A stretch of 64,000 nt of DNA from Apricaphanius iberus (Eukaryota; Chordata; Actinopteri; Cyprinodontiformes; Aphaniidae): positions 1-64,000 of the forward strand of contig JAPXFQ010002396.1 in assembly GCA_028564705.1 (NCBI GenBank). Direction: 5' to 3'. Below, in pieces: positions 23,072 to 34,429 of the stretch. The position numbers and the translations under genes are program-made. The first letter of the stretch is position 1. Each line of letters begins with the position of its first letter. The notes under the pieces were generated by a model, which was given only the letters and a program-made list of their open reading frames with translations, was not told where the DNA came from and did no database searches.

Positions 23072-25470
23072 TGCCAGATCATCTTCCACTTTTTTTAAAA
23101 GTGGGACGTAGTTTAGCTTAGATAAGTCTGCCAGTCTTGGTGAGATATGGATACCTAGATATGTAATATTTCACGACCGGAGCTGTAAAGCAACAGGACT
23201 CAGGTAAGAACAGTTGGTTGGAAGGACTGTAGATTTTAACCAATTTATGGAATAGTCTGAAACTCTTGAGTAAGATTTTATTAACTCAATTACCTGCGAG
23301 AAGGAAGTTTGTGAATGCTGTAGAAAAAGTAGTACATCATCTGCGTATAAACTGATTTTATGTTCTATTTTGTTGCATTGTATACCTTTAACATTATTAT
23401 TTTGCCTGATTGCTGCTGCTAATGGTTCAATAAAAATAGCAAAGAGGGAGGGAGAAAGTGGACATCCCTGCCTGGTACCTCTCTGAAGAAAGAACCTTGA
23501 TGATGTTTGATTATTGGTCCTAATACATGCTGTTGGTGAGCTGTATAATATTTTTAACCAGTTTACAAAAGAATTACTGAATCCGAATTTATTTAAGGCT
23601 GCAAATAAAAATTTCCAGTTAACTCTATCAAATGCTTTTTCTGCATCTAAAGATAATATATTGGTTTGGACGTTTTTACAGTAGGAATAATCTATTAAAT
23701 CTATTAATCTACGTGAATTTGTTGAAGAGAGCCTACCTTTTATAAAACCTGTTTGATCAGGGTGGATTATTAGAGGTGTTATTTTCTCTATCCTTCTTGC
23801 AAGAGCTTTGCAAATTATTTTCAGATCCACATTGATAAGAGAAATGGGACGATAACTGGTAGGAGACATAGGGTCTTTTCCTGGTTTTAATAGAAGATTG
23901 ATGTAGGCAGAATTCATGTTTGGTGGTATTCGACCATTTTCCTTTGTTTCCTGCAACATTTTGTAAAATGTTGGTGCCAGAATATTCCAGAATTCTTTAT
24001 AGAACTCTACTGGAAATCCATCTGGACCTGGAGCTTTATTATTAGGCATGGATTGGAGGGCCTCCTGGAGTTCAGACACTGTTAGCGGTGAATCCAGGGC
24101 CTTTGCTTGACTGTCTGAAAGTTTAGGAAGAGTTATTTTATCCAGAAATTGTACAATTTCATTATTTGAAGGGTTTATCTCTGGTGTGTATAAAGTCTCA
24201 TAAAATTCTTTGAAAGTGTTGTTTATTTTTTCAGGATCATATATTATATTCCCAATTTTGTCTTTGATTGCAGAAATAGTTGTTTTTCTTTATTTATTTT
24301 TAACTGATTAGCTAAGAAGCTACCTGATTTATTACTATGTTCAAAGTTTTCTATTCTAAGTCTTTGGATTAAAAACTGTGTCCTTTTGTTAATAATTTCA
24401 TTTAATTCTAATTTTGCTTTCCTTATTTTACTTAAGCTCTCTTTATCCAGGGAAGCTTCTGATGATTTAATAGTTTCTTCTAATTCCTGAACATGTTTAT
24501 TTTCTTATCTCTTTTTATTTGATGAGAATGAAATTATTTTACCTCTAATCACAGCTTTCCCTGCTTCCCATAGAGTGGATGGCGACAAACCAGGGAGATC
24601 ATTAAATTCCATGTATGAAGCCCATTCTTTTTCAATATATTTAATAAATTCTTTATCCTTAAGTAATGATATATTAAATCTCCAATTTTTATATTGAAGG
24701 GTTGCAATTTTATTTGCTAAATTTAAAGAAACAGGAGCGTGATCGCTGATCACTATAGGATGTATCTCAGTGTCTGAAATGTCATTCAACAGTGAGCTGC
24801 TGACTAACAAATAGTCCAATCTAGAATAAGAATGATGTACGTTTGAGTAAAAAGTGTATTTTCTGTCGTTGGGATGAAGCGATCGCCATGCATCGCAGAG
24901 TCCATAATCGCTCATGTACTGTTTAACTATATCTACGGATTGCCATCTGCGCTGAGTCCCTGCTGTACTGAGCCTGTCTATTTCTTCATTTAGTCCAAAG
25001 TTGAAATCTCCCCCAAGAACAAGTGAGCAATCCATGTGATTAGCCATAACCGAGAAGAAAGTATGAAAGAATGAGGGGTCGTCAACATTTGGACCATATA
25101 TACTAACTATACATAACTTTTGGTTATTTATAAATAGTTTTAATATTATAAATCTACCTTCTGGATCTGTAGCTGTGTCTATTACTTTAAAATTAGTATT
25201 TCTATTTATTAATATTGCTACTCCTCGTTGTCTAGAGTTATAGCATGAAGAAAATATATTAGGATACTCTGGTGTTTTTAAATCATTAGCTGTTGAACTT
25301 GATTTATGAGTCTCCTGTAGTAAGACGACATCTGCCTTCAATCTTGTAAGATGCTTGAAAATCTTAATCGTTTTATCTCTGGAGCTAGAGACACGAATAT
25401 TCCATGTTAGAAATTTTACAGGATTCATAGCGCTAAGATAAACCTTAGACATTTACTATCGCCAAGGATG

Positions 25471-26934
25471 AATATAGCTGTAATTTTGGTTTGTCCATGG
25501 AGTTGCCAGATTGAAAAAAACAGCAGCAGAGAAAAAAGCGAGGGAAATAATGCACCATACAGGTGTGTACAGAATGAAAGTATGATGGAAAAACATGAAT
25601 ATGCCATGATAAAAGTCTGTGTGTGTGAGAGAAAAAGGATAAAGGTGATAAAGAGATTTGGTGGTACAAATGTGAGAAAGAAAAAAAAGAAATTGACTAA
25701 ACAGCAGCAGTCTTTTGCTTCCCAAATGATGGCCTGGGGCCACCTGGAGGCTGCAGATACAGTCTACTTTTTCCAGTAAAAGTTCTTTTTCATCTATTTT
25801 TATATTTATGTGTGTATATATATATATTGTCACATAAACGTTAGCAAAACAAAATGACTTTAAATGTCCTTTTAACAGTTGAAAACTCTAAAATGTGACC
25901 AGCTCAGATTGGGTCCCCACTAGAAGAAAACTTTGCTTTTATTTTGTTGCTACAGTCCCAGACCCACCCTGGGCCCCTTTTAACCCCTCTTTAATAACCT
26001 CCTGGATACGCCCCTGCTCAGCACCACTGAACGTTTAGGAATAATCACTTATTAATCATTCTAAAATAAAAATTAAAGGAAATTAGAGTTGTGGTTGGTT
26101 GAAACAGGTTCTAGTCCTAAATAACTCTGAAGATTTAAAAAGTAATTGAAACTAAAGCTTCTTTCAGTCACATAAAGACCGTTCTAAAAACGTTGCTGCA
26201 GCGTGTGTCACTAATGGGAGCTGATTGGTTTCCTGACCACGTATACAAAACAAGTGGGTAACCTATTTTGGATTGAAAACTGAGAATTTCGCCCACTGGT
26301 CAAGGATTTTCAGGAGATCTCACTGTTATGCCCGCAAGGCTCACAATGAATCACTGATCCATTAGTCCACCAACAAAAAACAAAGTTCATTTTTTTTTCT
26401 TCACCAGTTGTTTGATCCTTAACTACCATGTCGACAGAGCCAGTTTTTTTCCTGTTCCTCTATACTACAAGCTCGCTGATTGGCAGCATTGTTCAATTTT
26501 TGTTTGTTTGTCTCTGCAGTTGAAGAGATGCAGAACTATAATAAGTTGAAATAGTCCATTCAGAGCCATGTGAAACGGGATGTTTAGTTAAACTGAGTTG
26601 GAGTAAAGAATTTTGAATACTGTTTTGAATCAATATGTCATGGTAAGGTATGTGTTTAGATTTTAAGCATTTACTGTAATGTTGTTTATCTTTAAATAAA
26701 GCTTTTGACCTGAAACTTTACACTTTTATCATTAATTGGGGTAAAAATGGGTAATGTCAGGGTTTTAAAAGGGTTGATAAAAAGGTATTAGACATTAAAA
26801 TAAATTGTTGCTGGAATGGTAATGGTAACTGTTACATTTAAAATCAGTTCTATAGTTACATTGCATTATTTTCAATTGTTACTATTACAATTGTTATTTA
26901 GTGTAATCTTGACAATAGAGGTCTTGAACAGAAT
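25471..26934. other. intergenic, no gene recognised
   Basis: 25471-25800 may still be LINE sequence upstream of ORF2, but no ORF1 is readable. On the minus strand 26025-25900 starts GCAGGGGCGTATCCAGGAGG, the look of a MITE end, without a partner. The rest is AT-rich with no coding pattern. Confidence 0.4.
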
Positions 26935-27101
26935 GATTGTATTCTTCTCTTCCAAGATGGTTGTCTAACCTTTTTCACAAGAAAAGGTCTAATTTCTGTG
27001 TTGTAACTGAATTGATAAGACTTGAAAATTTGCATTACTTATTCACTGTTGATTTGTAGTACAGTAGTACAATAACCATCTTGGAAGAGAGTAATACAAT
27101 C
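26935..27101. mobile_element. 167-bp MITE with 28-bp inverted ends
   Basis: The left end GATTGTATTCTTCTCTTCCA continues AGATGGTT. It pairs with the right end, which on the minus strand reads GATTGTATTACTCTCTTCCA continuing AGATGGTT. Only two or so mismatches occur over 28 bp. It has no coding capacity. The superfamily is uncertain because no clear duplication is visible. Confidence 0.75.
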
Positions 27102-27119
27102 TATCTCAAGGAAATTTCA

Positions 27120-27260
27120 ATCAAACGCAACTGGACTTGGTAATTTGTCTTGGAAGACGTTTCACCTCTTATCCAAGAGGCTTCATCAGTTCATGCTCGC
27201 CGCTGACCAGGCTGGGACTGGTCCGACTGGAGATAACCATGACCTGGATGAATGAGAATA
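27120..27260 (-). repeat. interspersed repeat with hammerhead-like core
   Basis: The minus strand reads CTGATGA, then a 6-bp stem (GCCTCT/AGAGGT) with a TGGATA loop, then GAAAC. These are the two conserved core strings of a hammerhead ribozyme around stem II. The flanks resemble a common vertebrate repeat that I associate with Penelope-like elements. A proper stem III and cleavage triplet were not found (GTCTTCCAAGAC can fold but does not place UH correctly). Confidence 0.35.
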
Positions 27261-27699
27261 TTCACAGGCTTACAGTAATACAATCTGTTTTAAGGTGTCC
27301 TTTTGTAAATTGTGTAATTTACATTAAACTATTATAGCATGTTTATGAAAAAAACATGTAGTATTTAAGTGAACTAATTGTATTGGAGTGAAAGTTATTG
27401 AAGTGTTGGAATAAAGGGATAAAATTGAGAAGGATCAAAGTGTTCCCAGAACTCAAATTACTTTATCAAGACATGTGTCAATCACATTGTGTCAACACAA
27501 AATGCACAGCTTTATTTGATATTAATAACTTGTGTTAGTTGAACTCAATTGTTCAAGTTGCTACCAAAGCAAATTATCTGTGTGCAACCAATATCCATTA
27601 TTGAATTAAGTAAATCCAACATGTCCTTTTTTTCAGTGCTGTGGAACATGGTTTTATGTTTAAGGTACTTAAAAAATTGGATTTGGAGAAGGATTCTGC

Positions 27700-29615
27700 A
27701 ACATAATTAAAATGTTATATAATAACATCTACAGTTATAGTTCCCTCAATCCTGGGATGACACCAAAAAATAAGATCTCATGCGGTATTAGACAAGGCTG
27801 TCCTATTTCACCTAAACTATTTATTTTATGTACACAAATGTTAGCGTATCTAATTTTAAACCACCCTGAAATAAAGGAATCACCATTTCTGAATATAAAT
27901 ATCCAATAAATCAATTTGCAGATGACACTGTAATCTTTTTAAGATTACATAGGCTCCATTCCTGTTAAAATTTAATTGAAATAATTAGGTTTAATAATGT
28001 CAAAAGATTGAAATAAGAGAGAACAAATCTCTCTATTATTGGCAGAATCTTATTAACAAAAGCAGAAGGCTTATCAAAATTAATATAGCCTTGTCAATCT
28101 CTTTATGTTCCTCCCCAAATGATTAAAAAGGTTAACTCAATAATCTTTAATTTCACATGGAAAAATAAGGCGCACTACTAAAAATGGTTAAAGACTATAA
28201 ACATTGTGGACTAAAAGCTGCTGATTTTGAGTCCATTATAGGTATCTTAAAGTTAAACTGTATAAAAGCTTATCTGAAAAAGACAAATTCTATATGGTTT
28301 CACATACCAAAATATATTTTCAAAAATGTTGGAGGATTAGAATTTTTTTATTAAGATGTGACTTTGAAATAACTAAATTACCAATCAAACTGTCTGATTT
28401 TCATAAACAAATACTGCTCTACTGGAGGATGATGTTCACTGACAACTTCACACTGCATAGCTCCACCTTGTGGAACAACAGAACTATATTAATTAACAAG
28501 AAGACCTTATTTAAACAAGAATTGGTATGACAAAAAGATTCTTTATGTAACAGACTTGATGGATTAAAATGGAAATTTGTTACCATTTAATCATTTAAAA
28601 AAACTTAAAAGTTTACTTTGAAATGCTCATAAAGAGAATTTAACTTAATCATTAGAGCTATTCAACTTCCTTTAAAATAAATGATTAAAAATATCCTCAC
28701 AAATTCAAACGTGTCTGTTAAACTTCCTGATTTAAAAATAGGTGAATTGAAATTTGATGACAGAAAATGTAATAACAGAATACTTGGTAATGCATTCAAA
28801 GAAAAGCTATATCATGATATAAAAAAAATCTGACCAATATTAAAATTACAGATAATGAGGTAAAATTAATAAATACTTATTGTAACTATCTCAAATGGTC
28901 CAGTTCACCCAATGTAAAAGAAGTGCAGTTCAAGTTACTAAATAATATCTACCCTGCTGCTGAAACCCTAAGAAAAAGGTTCAATTTTGAAGTTGCGCTT
29001 TTGTATGACGGAACACGAAACAATTGAACACCTGTTTTTCTCTTGTTCAGTCACAATGACATTCTGGAAATATGTTTATCTATGGCTAAATATTAGGATT
29101 AACAATACTTCATTCAACAAATTTAAAATATTGATAAATATCGATGGTCTACCAAAAAAGGTTTTTAAAATGGTAAACATTATTTGTATTATGGGAAAGT
29201 ATCATATACACAAAAATAAGTGGAGTAAGAGCAAACCCAACATAAACTGTTTTGAGAATGGAATTAAAAATTATATAACATCTCCAAAGGTGTTATCGGA
29301 CAACAATCAGTCCATAAACAACTTATATGAAACTATGCCAGAATCTCTTGATCCTTCCTTCTTTTTCCCTCAGTCCTTAAACATGCTTGAAGAATTGTCT
29401 TGATGTTATCCCATATAATTATTTATTTTTGTCTATGCATCTTTATTTTGTTAATATTTTATAATCTTGAAATGTTTGAAATGTTGTTCAAATGTAGACA
29501 GATATTTTTTTTTTCCCTCAAACGAGTTGTTGTAAAAAATCTGTTGATATTGTAATGTACGACACACTGGAATTTGAAATAAATTTAATAAAATAAAAAA
29601 AAACATAAAATACCA
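27700..29615 (+). mobile_element. Tx1-type LINE, RT to 3' end, decayed
   Basis: 27712-27906 encodes an RT palm segment, SLNPGMTPKN then CGIRQGCPISPKLFILCTQM. After it the QFADDT region is split by a stop (INLQMTL in another frame). Weak coding similarity continues through 28294-28527 (HKQILLYWRMMFTDNF) to 28987-29400, where ETIEHLFFSCSVTMTFWKYV is the C-terminal Cys-His block of this LINE type. The 3' UTR ends in AATAAATTTAATAAAATAAA plus an A-rich tail at 29575-29610. Many stops make it inactive. It is 5' truncated near 27700 and more diverged than the long copy at 17305-25470. It is probably a different subfamily, perhaps the same as 8990-9660. Confidence 0.75.
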
Positions 29616-29916
29616 AAACATAAACTTAAATGGGCTATTTTATGCAAAATCAAGTTTTTGGAGTATTCAACCATCTGGTAATGCAATTTTCTCAAACTAA
29701 GTATTATTTTTATTTCAAAGTCCTATTTGTAAGCATATACAGACCACCAAAACCTAACACAAACTTTTTTAACAACTTCAATTACCTTTGCTCTGCAGTA
29801 TGTCTAGACTATGACCAGATATCAATAGGCTAAATGCTACGTATGTTTGGTCTTACGCTTCTGGAGTTTTCAGCCACCAGCAGTGCTTCCGGTTCACTGT
29901 AATGTTAGTGTTCAGC

Positions 29917-30369
29917 CATGGCGTTTTTTACACGATCACTCCAGGATCTCCCAAGGATAACCGTGGACAATGTACAACAAAACAAGGGTTTTAAGTTGTA
30001 TGTATACACAACTATGAAGGTAAGAAACTTCTGCTTTGAGTTCCTAAATGTTGAGACATGCTAGCTCGTTACTAGTGAAAGTTAGAACAGTGAGGAGGAG
30101 TAGTTTAGTGTGTTACCAGAGAGATTGGTTAACGTCATGCATATTTTGTGTTTTTGAAACAAAATGCCTTCACCTGTATGTTAATCTCAGTGTCAAACAT
30201 GCAGTCAGGAGAGTTCAAGGTTAGGTCTGAGTGCTTCAGATCCGTGAGGAAAAGCCAGAAGCCTCACTGCCAGAGTGTAAGGAAAAGTCGTCCTGCAGGT
30301 TCAGCTCAGGTTCAAAAAGGAAAAGGTTCCTGTCTTTTAAGAGTTTCTGAAGTTGCATTACTGCTTTGA
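29917..30369 (+). pseudogene. SWIM-type multi-copy gene fragment
   Basis: The ATG at 29917 opens MAFFTRSLQDLPRITVDNV and then a GFKLYVYTTMK segment ending at a GTAAGA donor (exon end 30019). After about 180 nt, 30190-30300 reads FKVRSECFRSVRKSQKPHCQ followed by a Ser/Lys-rich stretch. Fish carry many repeated genes with a start like this, a GYKFF..Y block and a V.A.C..SM.K...PH block ahead of a SWIM zinc-finger and YqaJ-type nuclease. Only the N-terminal part is here, and the SWIM Cys/His cluster is not complete. It may be a fragment of a mobile unit or a dispersed pseudogene. Confidence 0.4.
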
Positions 30370-31542
30370 ATTTGATACATATAAATCAACCATTAGAAGA
30401 TATATTTTTTTAATGGTTTCAGTTTTGTAAAGGAATATTTGAAAAAACATTTGCCAAAAAAAGTTAAAAGCTCTCGCAGAAGCATGATTTTGTTGAGTTA
30501 TAATTTCTTCATTGCTTACTCTGCACTTAAATTTTAAAATAAGCAGATTGAATGTAAGCCAGTGACGTGTGGTCAGAGCAGGCAGTTCCCACATAAATAA
30601 AATTGGAACTAAAGGTTAGCCTATCTGTTGTCTAAATTGTTCTATTATTTCAACATTTTATAGTCAAAATAACAAAATTGATTTAACATAATAAATGTAT
30701 GCAGTGCCTGCGGGGTGGAGTGAGGTGAGGCAGAGCTGTGTCGTGCCTCTTGCGCTGTCACACACTGAATGCAGCAGGGAGTTGAAGCAAACATGCAACA
30801 TATGAAACTGAAACTCTTCTTCTATAAGACTGCAAACAGTCTGGGGGAAAACACAATCGGAATAGAAGTAATCCAGGACAGCTTTCCTCCTCATGGATGA
30901 TCTTCATGGAGATATTAGTGATGGAGATATTAGTGGAGCAGAATGGAGACTTACAATTAATACAAACATTTTCACAGAACATTTAATAGGATGGATGCCC
31001 ATCATATCTCTATGACTCTATGAAAAATAAGATAATTGGGAACCTTCCCAATATGCTTGCTTCCTCCCTAGTTAATGAGGCAACATCAAAAATGGTTGAA
31101 CCTAATATATGCTTAAACTGCTTTAATGCAGCCAAACCTTCTGATGTACTAAAATTATTAGCTTCATCTAAACCTTCAACTTGCGTTTTAGACCCAATCC
31201 CAACTAAACTCTTAAAAGAGGTTTTCCCTCTGATCGCTGCTCCAATTTTAGATATAATGAATCTATCCTTAGTCAATGGATATGTACCACAGGAGTTTAA
31301 GATAGCTGTAATTAAACCTCTACTTAAGAAACCATCTCTTGATCAAAACGACTTAACTAACTATAGACCGATATCTAATCTTCCCTTCTTATCTAGAATT
31401 TTTGAGAAAATAGTTGCACACCAGATATGTGAGCATTTAAACAATAATGAGCTGTTTGAGAAGTTTCAGTCAGGCTTTAGAGCTCATCATAGCACTGAAA
31501 CAGCTCTGGTGAAGGTTACTAATGATTTTCTCATAGCCTCAG

Positions 31543-31585
31543 ACTGAGATCTAACAGGACCATTCTGGTCCTGTTAGATCTCAGT
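31543..31585. repeat. 20-bp inverted duplication in LINE RT
   Basis: Arms 31543-31562 and 31566-31585 are perfect reverse complements with a TTC loop. The right arm encodes the conserved LVLLDLS block of the RT. The left arm is the inserted inverted copy. Confidence 0.9.
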
Positions 31586-32150
31586 GCTGCCTTTGACACT
31601 GTTGATCACAATATTCTCATAGAAAGGCTTCAAAGTGTCGGTATAGTAGGAACAGCACTAGGTTGGTTTAAATCTTATTTGTCTAACAGATTTCAGTTTG
31701 TTCAGGTAAGAAGTTGTCGTCTTTGGACCAGAAGCCTCTGTGTTATTTTTGACCAAGATATGTCATTTAGATCTCACATTAAATAAGTCTCTAGGATTTC
31801 ATTTTTTCACCTTAGGAATATTGCAAAAATTAGAACCATCCTGTCCAGGAATGATGCTGAAAAACTAGTCCATGCCTTTGTTACTTCAAGGCTGGATTAC
31901 TGTAACTCTTTATTATCAGGTGGTCCACAGAAAACAATTAAAAGTCTACAGTTAGTCCAAAATGCTGCTGCTAGGATTCTGATGAATATTAAATGAAGAG
32001 ATCACATTTCCCTTGTTTTAGCTTCTCTTCACTGGCTCCCAGTGAGATCTAGAATAGAATTCAAGATCCTCCTTCTGACATATAAAACTCTTAATAATCT
32101 AACTCCATCATACATAAGATTGTTCCATATGTTCCTAACAGGGCCCTTCG

Positions 32151-32186
32151 CTCTCAGTGGTAGTTCCTAGGAACTACCACTGAGAG
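32151..32186. repeat. 36-bp perfect palindrome in LINE
   Basis: The palindrome is centred on CCTAGG with 18-nt arms starting CTCTCAGTGGTAG. The motif TGGTAGTTCCTAGGA recurs just downstream at 32195-32210, which is the native LINE sequence. Confidence 0.9.
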
Positions 32187-33493
32187 CTCTTTACTGGTAG
32201 TTCCTAGGATTTCTAAAAGTAGAATGGGTGGCAGATCTTTCAGCTATCAGGCTCCCCTCCTATGGAACAGGCTCCCAGGGTTGGTTCGTGAAGCAGACAA
32301 TTTGTATATCTTTAAAACTAGGCTTAAAACTTTCCTCTTTGACAAAGCTTACAGTTAGAGATATGTTAATAGGCAGTTAGAGACAGGTTAGACAGGTAGT
32401 TAGGAAGAGAATGGTTAATGTTAGTAGCCAGGTAGAGTGTCAAAAGCTAGGAAGGGATATGAAGAGGTAGAGTAGCTAGGTAGAGATAGATTAATGTAAG
32501 CCAGGTAGAAAGTGTTAGTAGCTAGGTCTCCTAGTAGCTAGGAGACAGGTTAATGTTAGTAGCCATGCTGCTTTAGGCTAGGCTGTTGGAGGACATTATT
32601 AGGGTCTGTTCCTACTTTCTCTCATACTTCTCCCCAACTGCATGATGTGCTGTCAGTTCAGGCGCTAACCTGCTTTCTCTTAGTCTCTTCTTATAGTAGG
32701 TGCTCCTGACCCGCCCTGCTTGACGACCCTGACTGAGATGGCATTGCAGTGACGGAAAGTTCTCCACGTCCTGCAACAAACTTCTGCATCAGTTCTGTTT
32801 CTCTTTGTTTGTCTCTGTTCTGTGTCTCTGTTCTGTATTCTCCAAACCACAGACCGTCTCGGCAGATGACCGCTTGTGCTGAGCCTAGTTCTGCCGGAGG
32901 TATCTTCCTGTTAAAAGGGAGTTTTTCCTTTCCACTGTCGCTTCGTGCTTGCTCAGTGTGAGGGATTGCTGAGAATTACACGACCACAATCTTCTGTGGT
33001 TTTCTAATTTCTACATTAAACATTGTATTGTAATAACTCTTCTTGTAAAGTGCCTTGAGATGACATCTGTTGTGAAACGGCGCTATATAAATAAACTGAA
33101 TTGAAAACTGAATTGTCACGTTTAGTGTGTAAGTACTGTTATTCTTTAGAACTATGTAACAGATTCACACATGCACCAGTATTTAGCAGAAGCTACAGAC
33201 CTGATGGCTGGCAGCTGATCTTGTGCACTTAAACTGCTGGTGGCTGGTCGATCTAAATTTCTGTCCTTGGCTTAAATTTCTCCCTGCATGTACTTGTACA
33301 TTGAGCCTGCATTCAAACACACAAAGAAAATTTGTCATTTTTGTTTCAAACTGAAATAAATTTTTGACCCATGGTAAAAAAAAATCTGCAATACATAAAT
33401 TTTAGGTTTGTTGAAACCTCGTTAGTTGTTGCTATTATCAGTTGAACTATTTTGAGTTAACTACAGTAATAGACAAAAACCAACTATTTCGGG

Positions 33494-34414
33494 TAGGGGT
33501 GGGGTGTATGGCAAAATTATCATATCACGATATTTTTAAAAAACATATCGGTGTTACGGTATTTAACAGTATTTTTCCATTGTCTTTAAGAATGAAGAAT
33601 ATAAAAATGTGTTTTAAATAGCTCATTTTACTGCCATATGGAGTGTATCATTTTGTTTTTTCCAGACACAGGTGAATGATATTAAAATACATTAAATGAT
33701 TATGATTCTTGTAAACCTTCTTTATGTTCTAAGGCTGAAAGTATATATTTTTTAAACCTTACGTTGGAACAAGCAACAAATTGCATCTTCTAATTGCTTT
33801 ACATGTAGTACTGAAGAACCCTGCTAGGGGGCAGAGTATAGACTCAGATTGGATTTTGCCAAAGAAGAAGTAAAGGAAACATGGCGACCATAGGTGATTA
33901 TTGGCTGGTTAATAATCAGATAACAGAAAAAATGACGGTAGAAGTATCGTAAATGGTATGTAAAACATATTTACCGCTATTAATGATTTCTTTTCTACTG
34001 GTTTTTCCGCCGTTGACCGCGTTTACCTATATACGATCATATAGCGCTCAAGACTTCCCCCTACTAGTTACTCTCAATAGCGTTTGTAAAAGGTATGCCG
34101 TTCGGTTCTCGTCTAACATTTTAAAGCCGATAAACTTTTTAAACTATAGACGAGGCTCCTCTTTTTTGGAATTACTTCATCAGAATTGTGTGCTTCACTC
34201 CTGCCAGCAGCTGCACTTAGTTAAAAACGTTATTTTCTACACTGTGTTGAAGAGAATATAGCAGTAAAATCGGTCCTGGCTGAAACACTTCCCGTCATTA
34301 AATGTTCCGGTAGTTGTCCGAGCTGTTCACCGGTATAGGAGTATATTAAAAATTCATATCATAACGAAAATAAGCACCTGTTTTTGGTATGAACCGGTAT
34401 ACCGCCCATGCCTA
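33494..34414. mobile_element. hAT-type non-autonomous element (921 bp)
   Basis: The left end TAGGGGTGGGGTGTATGGC and the right end (minus strand TAGGCATGGGCGGTATACC) form imperfect inverted repeats. They are flanked by 8-bp duplications ATTTCGGG (33486-33493) and GTTTCGGG (34415-34422), which differ at one base. An 8-bp duplication is typical of hAT elements. The only longer open frame inside (33953-34258) shows no domain and is probably chance. Confidence 0.75.
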
Positions 34415-34429
34415 GTTTCGGGTTCTCTT

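Larger units (their letters stand above)
20662..25452 (-). pseudogene. LINE ORF2 (APE endonuclease + reverse transcriptase)
   Basis: From 25452 downward: APE endonuclease (LTWNIR, LLQETH, GGDFNF, SRLDYLLVSSS, SDHAPVSL). A stop near 24505 and a frame-disrupted linker (24505-24080) follow. RT runs 24079-23171 with NKAPGPDGFPVEFY, YRPISLINVDLKI, LSLDAEKAFDRVNWKF, GTRQGCPLSPSLFAIF and the catalytic YADDVLLF. The frame continues (KVEDDLARWK) into the insertion and resumes in phase at WKSLPISLIGRVATIKM (22099 down). Later parts are 21578, 21489-21223 and 21226-20819. These carry a CLHCTSN....HALWFCP C-terminal Cys-His motif, and the terminal INQYRDLLLDYIG segment ends near 20662. ORF2 nicks DNA and copies LINE RNA by target-primed reverse transcription. 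It is inactivated by frameshifts, a palindromic expansion and the insertion. Confidence 0.85.
17305..25470 (-). mobile_element. Tx1-type L1 LINE, long copy (copy 2)
   Basis: Reading down the minus strand: ORF2 from 25452 (endonuclease, RT, C-terminal Cys motif) to a stop near 20662. A 3' UTR of about 3.3 kb follows, very GC- and CpG-rich from 20660 to about 17770, then AT-rich to an AATAAA at 17327-17322. No ORF1 is found above 25470, so the copy is 5' truncated or ORF1 is lost. It is split by an inserted chimera at 22100-23061. Three other copies of its 3' end occur in this window (1-437, 42245-43352, 47345-49660). All of them carry the same GC-rich UTR, so the UTR belongs to the element. 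Confidence 0.85.
31016..33113 (+). mobile_element. L2/Rex1-type LINE, internally deleted
   Basis: 31020-31546 encodes the N-terminal RT blocks: STCVLDPIPTKLLKEV, VIKPLLKKPSL, LTNYRPISNLPFLSRIFEKI and FQSGFRAHHSTETALVKVTN. A hairpin at 31543-31585 breaks the frame just before [15 protein letters not shown]. At about 31707 the sequence jumps to VIFDQDMSF, so the palm domain with the catalytic YADD is deleted. The thumb follows: VTSRLDYCNSLLSGG, LVQNAAARIL, SLHWLPVRSRIEFKI. A second palindrome sits at 32151-32186, then MGGRSFSYQAPLLWN and LKTFLFDKAY. The 3' UTR (32360-33110) ends with GCGCTATATAAATAAACTG and GAATTG repeats, like 22471-23061. It is non-functional. Confidence 0.85.

Noticed and set aside
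32151..32186. Palindrome as transcription terminator or operator
   Set aside because: Eukaryotic LINE context, and the flanking sequence shows it is a fold-back duplication.
33953..34258. 102-codon frame with hydrophobic start
   Set aside because: It lies inside a short hAT-type MITE; no family similarity is seen.
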